A stretch of 47,550 nucleotides of DNA from a virus. This document shows positions 6,933 to 14,189 of the stretch, piece after piece. Position 1 is the first letter of the stretch. Every line of letters starts with the position of its first letter. The stretch covers positions 1 to 47,550 of IMG/VR virus record IMGVR_UViG_3300021495_000009. One strand, 5' to 3'. The position numbers and the translations under genes were made by a program. The notes below the pieces were generated by a model. The model saw nothing but the letters and a program-made list of their open reading frames with translations. It did not search any database and was not told where the DNA came from.

Positions 6933-8102
6933 CTATGCCAATCTTTTGAATTTTTCTGTATCATTGCCAAAAACATCCCAACCTTTTCTTTTTTCTCTAC
7001 TAAAAACATCAAGACGCCTACCAACAGTTATTTCCTCGACCATCTTATAAAAAGTTTCGGGTTTTCGGCTATGTTCTCGCCTTGGTTCTCTGATAATATC
7101 TCTCCACTTTGTATTTTCCCATATTGGTTTACCTTTTATGCCAATTAAACAAAATTCACATTGCATACTTAACCAGTGCCCCATTCCTATTTTTTTTTTA
7201 TCCCATACCAATATCCCTTTATAATCAAAACCCCATTTATCAAGTAATTCTTTTGCATCAAAGATAAAAGCATGGGTTGTCCATAAAAAACATACAGCAT
7301 TTGAGGCAAAAGGTATCCTTAATTGCAATAATTCCTCTTTGCTCATTTCAGGATATGGGCTTGCAACTCTTGAGCCATCAGGGTCATATTTCCTGCCATA
7401 ATTCCAAGGTGGGTCAATAACAACAACTTCATATTCACCTTGAGGTAAATTTATTTTTCCTTTTTTAATTGCTTCTTTTTGTTGTTCAATTTCTTCTTGC
7501 CGTTCATATATCTTTAAAGCTTTCCCAATAGGAATATCTTTTTCTTTTATCATCCTAATAATTTTTTCTCTTTTTTCTTTTGGTTTATGATAAAGCTCAA
7601 TAATATCCTTTTTTGGATTTTGCTTTAGAATTTCTTTAGGTATTTCTTTTGTTAATTCTTCCACTGCCTCGGCTAGTTGGGCGTCACGGTGAATAGTTAA
7701 CGAGCTTACGCCTGTTTCTTGTGCTATTTTTTCACGGGTCTTAAGGTGTTCAAAATGAACACCTTTTGGCCTCCCAACTTCTTTCTTCTCCAACAAATAC
7801 TTCTTGCCTCTTAAAACACTTGCTTCAAAAGGGTCTAAATTCCGTCTGCTTAATTGGTTATCTATTACCCAGTTGATTGCTTCTTTACGACTGTTAAAGG
7901 ATATATATCTAAACTTTGGTTCTATGCCGTATTTTTCACAAATTTTTAATCGGTGGTGTCCATCTAAAAGAATGTTTTGTTCCTTCCATACAACCAATGG
8001 TTCAGTAAAACCCTCATTCAAGATTTTTTCTTCAAGCCCTTGATATTCTTCTGATTTTAATGGTGGTATTAGTTTCTCAATTTCAGGGTCAATTTTCATC
8101 AT
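6933..8102 (-). CDS. ParB/Srx-like domain fused to MT-A70 adenine methyltransferase
   Basis: Residues 1-90 form a ParB/sulfiredoxin-like domain with the signature LLDGHHRL at 45-52. Residues 95-215 hold a helix-turn-helix (REKIAQETGVSSLTIHRD) and a charged linker. The C-terminal half is an MT-A70-type N6-adenine methyltransferase with the DPPW motif at 230-233 and a WTTHAF strand near 275. Such fusions are known in phages and probably methylate DNA, as an anti-restriction or regulatory activity. RBS GGGGGAGG precedes ATG ATG at 8102-8097. A structured leader with a terminator-like stem lies directly upstream, so expression is likely attenuated. Confidence 0.9.
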   Translation of the reverse strand: MMKIDPEIEKLIPPLKSEEYQGLEEKILNEGFTEPLVVWKEQNILLDGHHRLKICEKYGIEPKFRYISFNSRKEAINWVIDNQLSRRNLDPFEASVLRGKKYLLEKKEVGRPKGVHFEHLKTREKIAQETGVSSLTIHRDAQLAEAVEELTKEIPKEILKQNPKKDIIELYHKPKEKREKIIRMIKEKDIPIGKALKIYERQEEIEQQKEAIKKGKINLPQGEYEVVVIDPPWNYGRKYDPDGSRVASPYPEMSKEELLQLRIPFASNAVCFLWTTHAFIFDAKELLDKWGFDYKGILVWDKKKIGMGHWLSMQCEFCLIGIKGKPIWENTKWRDIIREPRREHSRKPETFYKMVEEITVGRRLDVFSREKRKGWDVFGNDTEKFKRLA

Positions 8103-8117
8103 CTACCTCCCCCAAAC

Positions 8118-8220
8118 AAAAAACCCACACAGACACGGCAAGACTTTTTTGACATGGTGGAAAGCCAAGATATCTTGCTTATCTGTGTGGGCTGTGATTT
8201 GCAAATGCTTTCCACCATCT
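8118..8220 (-). ncRNA. Structured leader or small RNA with interlocked stems and terminator
   Basis: Read on the minus strand from a start near 8219, four arms occur in the order B, A, B', A'. B (8154-8165) pairs with 8207-8218 over 12 bases (ATGGTGGAAAGC); A (8124-8133) pairs with 8182-8191 over 10 bases (CCCACACAGA). The stems interlock, so they are either mutually exclusive or form a pseudoknot. The 3' stem is followed by six U (8118-8123), an intrinsic terminator. A CAAGATATCTTG palindrome lies between. The RNA could be a free 100-nt sRNA or an attenuator controlling the ParB-methyltransferase gene. Confidence 0.6.
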
Positions 8221-8226
8221 TGATTT

Positions 8227-8256
8227 ATTCTTACCAAATTATTTTGGGCTTGTCAA
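8227..8256 (-). promoter_or_regulatory. Promoter for the structured leader
   Basis: Minus-strand TTGACA (8251-8256) is followed after 18 bases by AAGAAT (8227-8232, four of six matches to TATAAT). The predicted start, near 8219-8220, falls exactly at the outer edge of the first stem of the leader RNA. Confidence 0.55.
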
Positions 8257-8262
8257 TATCAA

Positions 8263-8526
8263 TTATTCCAATGAAAGTTCTGCTTTTATGCCTTCATATA
8301 TTTTCCGTAAATGTTTTACACAAAGTTCTTTTGCTTCTTCCACTGTTTTGGTTCTTCCTAATTTATGCCCTCTGTTCCCATGCCACCATGTAGTGTGCCA
8401 TAACCTATCATCTTTTTGGCTTATTGTATATTTTGCATGTTTACCATCTACAAGTTCCAACCAAGGTTGCTCCCATACATAACTTTTCCCCCAAATACCA
8501 TCAATATACTCTTTAAATTTATCCAT
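8263..8526 (-). CDS. Hypothetical early protein (87 aa)
   Basis: The protein is rich in Trp, Lys and His (FKEYIDGIWGKSYVWEQPW, RLWHTTWWHGNRGHKLGR) with a C-terminal helix (TVEEAKELCVKHLRKIYEG). The layout of one strand-rich sheet plus a helix recalls small phage AP2/DUF-type DNA-binding domains but is not a clear match. RBS GGAGG precedes the ATG. It sits between the terminator after recT and the leader promoter. Confidence 0.6.
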   Translation of the reverse strand: MDKFKEYIDGIWGKSYVWEQPWLELVDGKHAKYTISQKDDRLWHTTWWHGNRGHKLGRTKTVEEAKELCVKHLRKIYEGIKAELSLE

Positions 8527-8543
8527 TTTAATCCTCCATATTC

Positions 8544-8615
8544 AAAAATTGCCCACACAGGGCAAACAGGCGAGAAAGGGAGGAGAAAAGGTGGGACCTG
8601 TTTGCCCGTGCAGGC
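8544..8615 (-). terminator. Long hairpin terminator after recT
   Basis: Arms 8551-8570 and 8597-8615 pair over about 19 positions with one bulge: GGGCAAACAGG is perfect for 11, then outer pairs include two G-U in the minus RNA. The 26-base loop is C/T-rich. A run of AATTTTT follows on the minus strand. The 3' arm ends CTGTGTGGG, the same word that ends the leader terminator at 8182-8191. Confidence 0.65.
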
Positions 8616-8621
8616 TTAATT

Positions 8622-9866
8622 TTAAAATAATTCTTCCAGTTCCTTTGCTTTGGTATCAATGGTTAAATAAATTTCCGTTGCTTCTTCTTCGTTTGGAATG
8701 TCATAAACACTTTCATATCCTTTTTCCTTTAAAACTTCATCAACTAGTTTAGAGTCATAGTTTGACAATTGGTCTATAAATTCTACAATCCATTGAGGCT
8801 GAGCTTTCTTTTCTGGTTTAGTTTTTTTAGGTTTTGGAGTAGGAGTAGCAGGCTTATTTTTTGTTTCCCATTCTTTAAATTTCTCTACAAAACTATCCAT
8901 TTTCTTAATGGCTTTTTCTTTTACATACTCCACTGAGCAATTAACACCCTTCGCTACCGTTTCAATATATTCTTTTACTCTTTCTTTATCTAAACCTCTT
9001 TCAGCAATCATATCCTCAAAGCTTAATTCTCTTTTTGGTTCATGAGCTTGGTCTTCAATTTGTTTGGGTTTTTCTTCTTTTTTCTTTTTTTCTTCTTTAG
9101 TCTCTGCATTCTCTACATCAATTACTTTGCCTTGGAAAGTCATTTCTTCTTTAGGTTCTTCTTCAACACTAGGCAACCCAAAATCCTCTTCCTCTTCAGA
9201 AATTGCCAATTCTAATTCAGGAGTTTTTGGTTTCATCTTTAACATTTTCAAGATGGCACTCTTACGCATCATGCTTTCAGGCCACAAATGCCAAGGGCTA
9301 TCTTTACGACCTGATTGTTCAGCCTTTTGATAAGCTAAAGACATATTTCTTCTTTTCTCAATTTCTTCCATTCTGATAATATCAAAACTTTCTTTATCAT
9401 CCTTTCTCCATACAGCGTAAGCTAAATAAGGTTTCCCTGGGTTTTTGGGTGCTGGTTTATGATGCACATAAGCATCAGTGCCCAGTTGATAATCAAACTT
9501 ATCGTTCTCATAGACTACATGGGCTTCTACTTCAGCTCCTGTAACTCTATAAATTAGCTCAATTAACCCCTGATAACCAATTTGAGCATTACACTCTATT
9601 GGATGACCTTGTTTCCTATTATTACGCCTTGGTATTAGATAGACATTATCTCCGCCTGGCAATAAACCCCACTCCGCACATTTCAATAACGCATTCAATA
9701 GACTTTCAGGAGTGCATTGTTGTAGCTGTGGGTTTTTAAATAAAGCATTCCAGAAAGCGGCAATCAAGACATCCTTTTTTATCCACTTAGGCAACACTTT
9801 TAATTTTTCACTTGTTTCAGGAGAAACCAGTTTAGCCTTGATAACTTCTAATTGATTTTTTTTCAT
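8622..9866 (-). CDS. recT: RecT-family single-strand annealing protein
   Basis: Residues 1-230 match the RecT core: TPESLLNALLKCAEWGLLPG, CNAQIGYQGLIELIYR, YLAYAVWRKDD, SPWHLWPESMMRKSAILKM. RecT anneals complementary single strands and promotes strand invasion after exonuclease resection. The protein is much longer than usual (414 versus about 270-300); the extra C-terminal part is a charged linker then two small helical segments (SFEDMIAERGLDKERVKEYI and WIVEFIDQLSNYDSKLVD). The Cas4/RecB-like exonuclease at 11303-11818 is the probable partner. Confidence 0.93.
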   Translation of the reverse strand: MKKNQLEVIKAKLVSPETSEKLKVLPKWIKKDVLIAAFWNALFKNPQLQQCTPESLLNALLKCAEWGLLPGGDNVYLIPRRNNRKQGHPIECNAQIGYQGLIELIYRVTGAEVEAHVVYENDKFDYQLGTDAYVHHKPAPKNPGKPYLAYAVWRKDDKESFDIIRMEEIEKRRNMSLAYQKAEQSGRKDSPWHLWPESMMRKSAILKMLKMKPKTPELELAISEEEEDFGLPSVEEEPKEEMTFQGKVIDVENAETKEEKKKKEEKPKQIEDQAHEPKRELSFEDMIAERGLDKERVKEYIETVAKGVNCSVEYVKEKAIKKMDSFVEKFKEWETKNKPATPTPKPKKTKPEKKAQPQWIVEFIDQLSNYDSKLVDEVLKEKGYESVYDIPNEEEATEIYLTIDTKAKELEELF

Positions 9867-9888
9867 TGCTTACCCTCCTTATTTAATT

Positions 9889-10560
9889 TTATATCCTTCT
9901 TGTTGCAATTTCTACTTCTTGATATATTTCAATCCCTGGTATTTCCCTAACTCCCGCTCTTATAGCTGCATTAACCCTTTTGCTATCCACCATTAAGTAT
10001 TCTCTTGGTATTTTCTCAAAATCCACTATTTTAAATGTCCAGCGTTTCTTTTCATATACAGTGCCATTATCTGTATTTACTTTCAATTTCTCTTTAGGCA
10101 TAGCAATCTCAGGCAATTTTACTGGCTCAATTCCTTTTTCTTTAGCTTCCTTATCCAGTTGTTCTTGCAGTCTTTTTCTTTCTTCTTCAGCCTTCTTTTC
10201 CATTTCCCGCCTTTCTAATTCAAGACGGATTTTATAATCTCTTATCTTAGCCTTTAAATCTCGTTCCAGTTTCAACAATGGATTGAGAAACTCTTTAGCT
10301 CTAGCATTAACCTTTCTTACAAATTGATTAGGAATAGCTATCCTTTTTTTGCGTTCCTCATCTAATTTCTTTTCACATTTCTTAATCATTACTAACATTT
10401 CACTGGCTTTCTCACAGGTCTCATCGTTCACAACCTCAAGAGCCTTTACTTCTTCCCCCAACTCATCAAATCTCTTTTTCAAGGCCAAAAAAGCATTTTG
10501 TGCTTCAATTAGAGCTAGATTGGCCTTAAACTCTGTAAATACTCCGTTACTTTTCTGCAT
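9889..10560 (-). CDS. Coiled-coil recombination-associated protein
   Basis: The 223-residue protein is a long charged coiled coil (residues 15-150), then a small domain, KRWTFKIVDFEKIPREYL...VNAAIRAGVREIPGIEIYQE. This C-terminal pattern is common in phage genes directly upstream of recT. It probably cooperates with RecT or the exonuclease; the biochemical role is not established. RBS is GGAGG-like. It overlaps the upstream YopX gene by 14 bases. Confidence 0.75.
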   Translation of the reverse strand: MQKSNGVFTEFKANLALIEAQNAFLALKKRFDELGEEVKALEVVNDETCEKASEMLVMIKKCEKKLDEERKKRIAIPNQFVRKVNARAKEFLNPLLKLERDLKAKIRDYKIRLELERREMEKKAEEERKRLQEQLDKEAKEKGIEPVKLPEIAMPKEKLKVNTDNGTVYEKKRWTFKIVDFEKIPREYLMVDSKRVNAAIRAGVREIPGIEIYQEVEIATRRI

Positions 10561-10909
10561 TTTTGCCTCCCTTTAATAAGTTTGGGTTTTCCCATATATT
10601 TCCTATTGCTTCTAAATCATACCAATTTATTATCTCGATTGATAAATCCATATAACTACTAGTTATGGGATTTTTTAAATAAAAAGAGCCGTTCCCAAAG
10701 CTAACTATCCATTTATCATAAAAAGAAGATATAATATCTCCCTCATAAATTTCTTTGCCGTTTATATCGGTCAATCCAGTAAATAGCATAAGAATAACAT
10801 TGTTATAAAAGCAACCTTCTATACTTATTTCTTGATGTTTTAACCATATAGCATCAGGTTTCAACATTCTTTTATTCTTCTTATCCCAAGCTCCAACTTT
10901 AATCTCCAT
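10547..10909 (-). CDS. YopX family protein
   Basis: MEIKVGAWDKKNKRML at the start, FTGLTDINGKEIYEGDII near residue 43 and IGNIWENPNLL near the end are the hallmarks of the YopX family (Pfam YopX), small phage proteins of unknown role that form beta-rich oligomers. The order and 120-residue length are normal. RBS AAGGAGG precedes the ATG. A second, broken copy lies just upstream. Confidence 0.88.
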   Translation of the reverse strand: MEIKVGAWDKKNKRMLKPDAIWLKHQEISIEGCFYNNVILMLFTGLTDINGKEIYEGDIISSFYDKWIVSFGNGSFYLKNPITSSYMDLSIEIINWYDLEAIGNIWENPNLLKGGKNAEK

Positions 10910-11287
10910 TTTTAGCCTCCTTTAAGCATAAATTAAATAAATCAAAATTCTCAAACATATTCCCTATTACCTCAATATCATTTTCAGCATTTGGGTCAGA
11001 ACTCCAATATGTTTCTGTGCCATCATTCCATTGGAAAACAAAAGCTCCATGTTTAAAAACAACTTTACCTATCTGGCCACAATCATTTTTACTAAGTCTT
11101 TTTCATAGATTTCTTTACCATTTTTATCTTTTTCCCCTATATAGTGCATGATTACAGAGTGCTTTAAATCTAAATAAATATCTTCTTCAGGAAGATATAA
11201 ATGTCCATATTTAATAGTAATATCACTTTTTAAATCAAAATATATCATCTTATATCCATCAAAAATTCTAAATTTAGTTTCCATCAT
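10899..11287 (-). pseudogene. Second YopX-like gene, broken by -1 frameshift
   Basis: The 5' frame (11287 to 11069) starts ETKFRIFDG and reaches GEKDKNGKEIYEKDLVK, as in YopX. It then stops. The -1 frame continues the family: GQIGKVVFKHGAFVFQWNDG, then DIEVIGNMFEN, and ends at 10899. The break coincides with five A near 11090, so one missing base would explain it. Either natural decay, a sequencing undercall or slippage. A strong AAAGGAGG precedes the start. It is a paralogue of the intact copy beside it. Confidence 0.75.
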
Positions 11288-11302
11288 TACCTCCTTTGAA
11301 AT

Positions 11303-11818
11303 TTATTCCTTCAAGTACCACCACCCGTTTAGAAAATTTAAAAAAGCCTGAAAGGCTTTGGGAAGTTCTTCACTAGGAATAGTATCAACAATAGCAGGCT
11401 TACCATCTTTTTTTAGACGCACCGCCGCCACTTTATCAGGCTTCAATTTTTCAGGTAGAGCATAATAATAAGCTCCCAACTGCATTATCCACGCCTTGTT
11501 TGCTACCTCAGATGTCTTTAAATCCCACAACCATCTTTCACCCTTCCATTCAACCACCATATCAGGATGCCCTATATAACCAAACTGTTCATGTTTTACT
11601 TCAAATTCAGCTCTGATTAATTTTACAGGTAGTAAGCTTCTAAAGGAATTTATGTATCCTTCCAATTCTCCATATTCAGGAATGAACAAACCTTCTAATT
11701 CAGCTACACAATACTTATGAATTAGCTTGCCCCTTTCACATGCCAAGTCCAAAGTATTGCTTGAGACAGGAAATTCTAGGAAAGGTGATATTACTTCTGT
11801 AACCCGTGGGTAATACAT
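11303..11818 (-). CDS. PD-(D/E)XK exonuclease, Cas4/RecB-like
   Basis: The 171-residue protein has the full motif order of RecB/Cas4-type nucleases: RGKLIHKYC helix, E71 in IRAEFEV, D86 in YIGHPDMVV, D99-L-K101 in LWDLKTSE, and Q113/Y117 in MQLGAYYYAL. It probably resects DNA 5' to 3' to load the RecT protein encoded downstream. It is smaller than typical RecE/Cas4 nucleases and lacks the iron-sulfur cysteines. It lies in the same gene chain as RecT. Confidence 0.88.
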   Translation of the reverse strand: MYYPRVTEVISPFLEFPVSSNTLDLACERGKLIHKYCVAELEGLFIPEYGELEGYINSFRSLLPVKLIRAEFEVKHEQFGYIGHPDMVVEWKGERWLWDLKTSEVANKAWIMQLGAYYYALPEKLKPDKVAAVRLKKDGKPAIVDTIPSEELPKAFQAFLNFLNGWWYLKE

Positions 11819-11821
11819 AAT

Positions 11822-12028
11822 TTACTCCCTTAAGCCAAGTCTTTTATTATCTTCTTCCAATACTTCATAGAGAAAAGAGCTAATCCTCTCAATTTCTGTA
11901 TCCGAAAGCCGTTTCTCTATAGGCAAAAGATTATTTAATTCATGAAAGAAATTATGAATTCGGCGGTCATGGTCAATAGGTTCAATTTTGCCATTACGCT
12001 TTATATAATTATAACTTTCCCAACGCAT
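11822..12028 (-). CDS. Small helical protein (68 aa)
   Basis: A charged helical protein (YNYIKRNGKIEPIDHDRRIHNFFHELNNLL, SDTEIERISSFLYEVLEED). No family recognised. RBS AAGGAGG precedes ATG 12028. It is 3 bases from the exonuclease gene, so it may be an accessory protein of the recombination cassette. Confidence 0.65.
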   Translation of the reverse strand: MRWESYNYIKRNGKIEPIDHDRRIHNFFHELNNLLPIEKRLSDTEIERISSFLYEVLEEDNKRLGLRE

Positions 12029-12038
12029 AATTACCTCC

Positions 12039-12266
12039 TTATTCTACAAATGAATGGTTGCAAACAATACAGCCTGTAATACGACTGTTCGACATAATAA
12101 ATGCTCCACAACGAGGGCAAGTATCCCAATTAAGTAAATTCCATTTCTGTTTCACTTCTTCCAGATGCCCTGTTCCCCATAACTCCACCACTTCAGAAAC
12201 CTCTTTTTCAGTAAAGCCTTTGAAGTGATAGGCCATTCGCCGTGCTACAATGCGTTTTTCATTCAT
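12039..12266 (-). CDS. Zinc-ribbon protein (75 aa)
   Basis: CPRCGAF and CIVCNHS near the C-terminus form a four-cysteine zinc ribbon; residues 1-45 are helical with a VVELWGTGHLEEVKQKW segment. RBS AGGGAGGAAG precedes ATG 12266. It lies between the nucleotidyltransferase-like gene and the recombination genes. The ribbon suggests DNA or protein binding. Confidence 0.65.
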   Translation of the reverse strand: MNEKRIVARRMAYHFKGFTEKEVSEVVELWGTGHLEEVKQKWNLLNWDTCPRCGAFIMSNSRITGCIVCNHSFVE

Positions 12267-12267
12267 T

Positions 12268-12948
12268 TCAAACTTCCTCCCTTTTTAATAAGTTATAAAG
12301 CTCTATAAATAAATTACGAGGTATTAATGCAAAGTCATCGGGTGGTATTGTGAGGTCAACAGCTTCTATTTGGTCTAAAAAATCTTCATAATTTTTAAAG
12401 CCACGTCTCACTATATTTATTAAAATTTGTAAAAATGCTTTATTTTTCATTACTCTTGAGATTTCTTCTCTTTTATAATATTTGAATAATCTATTGAGGC
12501 TTGCTAACGGATAATCAGAGCCTGTATAAAAACTATCTCCTATAATTCGTGCCTTTATAAAATCTTCACTTAAATAAATTTCAGAAACTTTCCATGTATT
12601 ATTTTTTTGCAATTCAATTCCTAATTTAATATGAGCAAAATCAAAACTTTCAACTAATTCTTTTAAAGATGGTTTAAAATATTCACAAAATTGCAAAGTT
12701 GTTTGACCCAAAATAATAGTAATTGCATTCCCAGTTACAATTGTAGCCTTTTCTTTTAGTTTTTTCTCTACTTTTAAAAAATCTTTTATTTCTTTAAAGA
12801 AAAAATCATAATCTTTTGGAGTAGAAGCATTTAAGGAATTTCCAGCTAGATAAATAGATTTTAGTTTTAAATAATTAAGAAAATTGAATATTTTTTTATT
12901 CTCCAGTCTCTTTTTAATTCTTTGTTTTATTATTTCTTTTTCGTTCAT
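12268..12948 (-). CDS. Nucleotidyltransferase-fold protein
   Basis: SIYLAGNSLNASTPKDYDFFF at residues 31-51 matches the GS...DxD active-site pattern of the Pol-beta nucleotidyltransferase superfamily. The later segment SFDFAHIKLGIELQ and SLNRLFKYYKREE are found in phage NTase-like proteins. These transfer nucleotides to RNA, DNA or proteins; the substrate here is unknown. The spacing between GNS and DYD is short but in range. The stop is 2 bases from the zinc-ribbon gene. Confidence 0.7.
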   Translation of the reverse strand: MNEKEIIKQRIKKRLENKKIFNFLNYLKLKSIYLAGNSLNASTPKDYDFFFKEIKDFLKVEKKLKEKATIVTGNAITIILGQTTLQFCEYFKPSLKELVESFDFAHIKLGIELQKNNTWKVSEIYLSEDFIKARIIGDSFYTGSDYPLASLNRLFKYYKREEISRVMKNKAFLQILINIVRRGFKNYEDFLDQIEAVDLTIPPDDFALIPRNLFIELYNLLKREEV

Positions 12949-12960
12949 TTTGGCCTCCTC

Positions 12961-13206
12961 CTATATAAAAACTTTTAGTCTAATTCCATCCTTTTTATAT
13001 TTTGAATATTTAAAATCCCTGCACCAAATTATCCCAGATTCCATAATTCCAATAAAGTCTTCAATGCCATCCTTATCTTCAATAAAAACAAAAATAGGAA
13101 TTTGAGAATGAAAAACTGGAATAATTAAAGGTTCTTTCATACATTCAGGATAATAATGACAAAATACGCCTTCTTTGTTAATTGTAATGCTTTTTAATTC
13201 GTCCAT
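12961..13206 (-). CDS. Hypothetical early protein (81 aa)
   Basis: A strand-rich 81-residue protein (SITINKEGVFCHYY, LIIPVFHSQIPIFVFIED, GIRLKVFI). RBS GGGAGGAGA precedes ATG. It is the first gene of a leftward operon driven by the perfect TTGACA-N17-TATAAT promoter at 13231-13259. No family recognised. Confidence 0.7.
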   Translation of the reverse strand: MDELKSITINKEGVFCHYYPECMKEPLIIPVFHSQIPIFVFIEDKDGIEDFIGIMESGIIWCRDFKYSKYKKDGIRLKVFI

Positions 13207-13230
13207 TTTCTCCTCCCTTTTTTCTTTTTA

Positions 13231-13259
13231 ATTATAAAACAGTTAAATTTTTTTGTCAA
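13231..13259 (-). promoter_or_regulatory. Perfect sigma70 promoter, leftward
   Basis: Minus-strand TTGACA (13254-13259), a 17-base spacer and TATAAT (13231-13236): full consensus. The spacer contains TTTAACTGTTT, sharing ARYTGT with the other early promoters. It starts the operon of genes from 13206 down through the recombination genes, and is back-to-back with a rightward promoter 36 bases away. Confidence 0.85.
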
Positions 13260-13294
13260 GAGGTTAAATTTAATTTAAAATCCTTGAAACTATC

Positions 13295-13323
13295 TTGCAC
13301 CCTATTTGCTATTGTATTATAAT
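13295..13323 (+). promoter_or_regulatory. Rightward promoter for the 13373 gene, with AAGCAT inverted repeat
   Basis: TTGCAC (13295-13300), 17-base spacer and perfect TATAAT (13318-13323). An inverted repeat AAGCAT-N8-ATGCTT lies at 13332-13351, at the expected transcript start, and could be an operator or leader hairpin. This is the only plus-strand promoter in the early half that fires an intact gene. Confidence 0.7.
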
Positions 13324-13372
13324 CTTCTTTTAAGCATGCTACTATATGCTTCTTATGTAGGGATAGAAAACC

Positions 13373-13648
13373 ATGCCAAAACGGCTTGTATACCGCATTA
13401 AAACAGAAAAAAATGAAACTGTAACCCTGTATCCACCAAGACTTCATACCTTTGAACAGATTTTGAATTATATTGCATCCATTTGCAAACAAATAGAAAA
13501 GGGATTTATTTCGGAAACTCAAGCAACAACAATTAAGGAATTGATTAGTGTTGCGATAGAGGCCGTGCGTAAAAAACAAGAGTTTGAGAAATATGATGAG
13601 GTAGTAAAGTTCAGAGAGAAAGATGAAGAGGAAGACGAGGAAGAATAA
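13373..13648 (+). CDS. Small acidic-tailed protein, divergent in the early region
   Basis: The only intact plus-strand gene in the left half. The 91-residue product has a beta-like start (LVYRIKTEKNETVTLYP), a helical centre (IKELISVAIEAVRKKQEF) and a strongly acidic end (KDEEEDEEE). No HTH is seen. It sits opposite the strongest leftward promoter and converges 13 bases from the next minus-strand gene. Its divergent position is like that of a regulatory gene, but function is not recognised. The minus-strand frame over this locus is a low-complexity shadow. Confidence 0.7.
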   Translation: MPKRLVYRIKTEKNETVTLYPPRLHTFEQILNYIASICKQIEKGFISETQATTIKELISVAIEAVRKKQEFEKYDEVVKFREKDEEEDEEE

Positions 13649-13661
13649 ATTTGTATTGGCA

Positions 13662-14006
13662 CTATTTAGCATTATTATCTTCCCTCCAAATTACCCATAC
13701 ATTCGTTTTAACCGTATAAAGAATAGTAATCCGCTTTATCTTAGCCTGTTTGCATCTCTGTTTTACAAAGTATTGTGCTATTTTTATGGCATCGCTAGGA
13801 GATAGGTTAGGTTTAAGGGAAATAGAAGTTTTATAAGTGTTTCTGGTGATTTTTCTAGTATAAACCCAGTTAGCAGGTTCACTATTTGCTATTTGAGTGT
13901 CTTGCGATGGAGAATTATGAGGCAGTTCTATTTCTTGCCAGATATGATAACCTATAGCAACCGAGGCAATCCATAAGGCAACCAATAAGATAATCAAATC
14001 TTTCAT
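13662..14006 (-). CDS. Membrane-anchored protein (114 aa)
   Basis: ATG 14006 is chosen because AAAAGGAAT precedes it and it overlaps the upstream stop. Residues 1-22 are a membrane anchor (KDLIILLVALWIASVAIGY). A Pro/Ser/Gln linker follows, then an outer domain with SLKPNLSPSDAIKIAQYFVKQ. It is probably anchored with the C-terminal part outside or in the periplasm; role unknown. Confidence 0.7.
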   Translation of the reverse strand: MKDLIILLVALWIASVAIGYHIWQEIELPHNSPSQDTQIANSEPANWVYTRKITRNTYKTSISLKPNLSPSDAIKIAQYFVKQRCKQAKIKRITILYTVKTNVWVIWREDNNAK

Positions 14007-14179
14007 TTGACTAATTCCTTTTGCAACCTTTTGCACTGCTTATGTAAGGCACTTTCAACTTTTTTCCTGAAATTCTTATTTGCTATGATGCGTTCAAATC
14101 CCTTGATATGCGAGCGATGGCCAACACGAGTGAATCCCACTTTTGGCAATTTCTTTTTTTGGTATTTTTCTTTATACAT
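14003..14179 (-). CDS. Small basic protein (58 aa)
   Basis: Starts at ATG 14179 after GTAGGAGGG and overlaps the next gene by ATGA. The product is highly basic (MYKEKYQKKKLPKVGFTR, NKNFRKKVESALHKQCKR). This may be a nucleic-acid-binding protein. No family recognised. Confidence 0.7.
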   Translation of the reverse strand: MYKEKYQKKKLPKVGFTRVGHRSHIKGFERIIANKNFRKKVESALHKQCKRLQKELVK

Positions 14180-14189
14180 AATTACCCTC

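Noticed and set aside
8118-8220. Known riboswitch class
   Set aside because: No conserved core of SAM, TPP, cobalamin, c-di-GMP or purine classes could be recognised; only stems and terminator are supported.
8154-8393. Plus-strand frame across the structured leader
   Set aside because: Hydrophobic, no RBS, antisense to the leader RNA and the 8263 gene; a shadow.
12268-12948. tRNA CCA-adding enzyme
   Set aside because: Only the short GNS...DYD motif fits; the rest lacks the helical tRNA-binding domains, so a general NTase-fold call is kept.
13256-13672. Minus-strand frame of 138 codons over the 13373 gene
   Set aside because: Product is Phe/Leu/Cys-rich low complexity and is the antisense shadow of the plus-strand gene, which has its own promoter and RBS.
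14085-14110. GTTCAAATCC as a tRNA T-arm
   Set aside because: No acceptor, D or anticodon arms fit around it; it lies inside a small gene.
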